The notes beneath the pieces were generated by a model. It saw nothing but the letters and a program-made list of their open reading frames with translations, was not told where the DNA came from and ran no database searches. From Bacillota bacterium (GTDB lineage Bacteria > Bacillota_A > Clostridia > Lachnospirales > Bianqueaceae): a stretch of DNA of 6,981 nucleotides. The stretch lies in the NCBI GenBank assembly GCA_017420625.1, contig JAFOIR010000033.1:1-6981 (forward strand), in the 5' to 3' direction. The translations under genes and the position numbers were made by a program. Of the stretch, positions 6,429-6,981 are shown one piece after another (position 1 is the stretch's first letter; each line of letters opens with the position of its first letter).

Positions 6429-6981
6429 TCTTCTTCTCCTTCCTCATGAGTTCTGGCTACCTGCATCATCAGGGCATTTTCAATTCTGCATCGATGGATC
6501 TTACATCCCATTTCATAGACACCCGTCACACTGCCCGTAGTATGAGAAGCGTTGGCGGCACAGCCTCCGCTGCAATACATTTTGGCAAAGCAGTCTTTAC
6601 ACTCGGGATGAGCATATACATTGCAAAGCTTAAACTCATCACAGGCCTGCTGATTATCCACACCTGTGAAAACATTACCCAATTTATATTTCTCTTCACC
6701 GGCAAATTGATGACAGGGATAGAGGTCTCCATTGGCTGTAACAGCCATATATTCCGTTCCGACACCACATCCGGAAACACGTTTGACAACGCAGGGACCG
6801 CCTTCCAGATCAATCATATAATGATAGAAGGTAAACCCTCTGCCTTCCTTTTCTCTTTTCAGCATTTCTTTGGCAAGTTCATCATATTGATAAAGAATGG
6901 TAGGCAGATCCTCTTCACGAAGGGCATACTCAGCCTCCGGCGGAGCAACGACTGGTTCGATAGAAAGCTCTTTGAAACCGA
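6425..6981 (-). CDS. scfB: SCIFF-type radical SAM peptide maturase, C-terminal SPASM part (truncated by window edge)
   Basis: The frame is open to the right edge: 184 complete residues plus stop, roughly the last 40% of an enzyme normally about 450 residues long. An internal Met codon at 6865 is not the start, because matching family sequence continues upstream of it (GFKELSIEPV, then EEDLP). The visible part resembles SCIFF maturases (CteB/ScfB), radical SAM enzymes that make Cys-to-Thr thioether bonds in the small SCIFF peptide. Numbered from the first complete codon, the SPASM cysteines are Cys71, Cys89 (YPCHQF), Cys127-x2-Cys130-x5-Cys136-x3-Cys140 (ending YCSGGCAAN) and Cys159, which should hold two auxiliary 4Fe-4S clusters. 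The SAM-binding CxxxCxxC motif lies outside the window. The gene overlaps luxS by four bases and is probably its operon partner. The symbol rests on recalled family resemblance; another SPASM peptide maturase is the alternative. Confidence 0.85.
   Translation of the reverse strand, partial: GFKELSIEPVVAPPEAEYALREEDLPTILYQYDELAKEMLKREKEGRGFTFYHYMIDLEGGPCVVKRVSGCGVGTEYMAVTANGDLYPCHQFAGEEKYKLGNVFTGVDNQQACDEFKLCNVYAHPECKDCFAKMYCSGGCAANASHTTGSVTGVYEMGCKIHRCRIENALMMQVARTHEEGEEE
6436..6441 (-). promoter_or_regulatory. Ribosome binding site of luxS inside the upstream gene
   Basis: AAGGAG on the minus strand, 7 bases before the GTG, fixes the luxS start. It lies within the last codons of the radical SAM gene, so ribosomes finishing that gene would clear it and could re-initiate at the overlapping GTGA. 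Confidence 0.8.

Overview
The window reads as chromosomal DNA from a low-to-moderate GC Gram-positive anaerobe (Bacillota, most likely a gut-type clostridium or close relative). The support is a SPASM-domain radical SAM protein of the SCIFF-maturase type (a near-universal clostridial family), strong AGGAGG-type ribosome sites, consensus TTGACA/TATAAT promoters, short gaps with intrinsic terminators, and a tRNA gene without encoded CCA. I see no phage, insertion sequence, CRISPR array or other sign of recent transfer. Coding density is high and all major genes belong to known families.

Layout from left to right. (1) The first 356 bases hold the N-terminal part of a MATE efflux transporter on the minus strand, running off the left edge. 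(2) A 134-base divergent gap carries two back-to-back promoters that share one palindromic -10 (CATTATAATG). (3) A PLP-dependent Orn/Lys/Arg decarboxylase-family enzyme follows at 491-1942 on the plus strand, closed by a strong terminator. (4) A convergent GH2 beta-mannosidase occupies 2010-4460 on the minus strand; its consensus promoter is flanked by an inverted repeat that looks like an operator. (5) The 291-base gap 4461-4751 also contains a strong plus-strand promoter and a tRNA-Thr(GGU) gene. (6) An AI-2E family membrane protein (4752-5927) starts 31 bases after the tRNA, probably as part of the same transcript, and ends in a terminator whose left arm is coding sequence. (7) On the minus strand from the right edge, the C-terminal part of a SCIFF-type radical SAM maturase overlaps luxS by four bases (GTGA), and luxS ends convergently against the AI-2E gene.

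Functional links. LuxS makes the AI-2 precursor DPD and homocysteine from S-ribosylhomocysteine, and the AI-2E family includes the E. coli AI-2 exporter TqsA, so the convergent pair could be a signal synthesis/export module. The coupling of luxS to a radical SAM peptide maturase is less expected; both feed on or recycle SAM-derived products. The decarboxylase/MATE divergent pair could link amine production to efflux. These links are inferences from gene order. The most interesting points are the scfB-luxS coupling, the symmetric bidirectional promoter, and the probable tRNA-protein gene co-transcription. I did not find a clearly new system.
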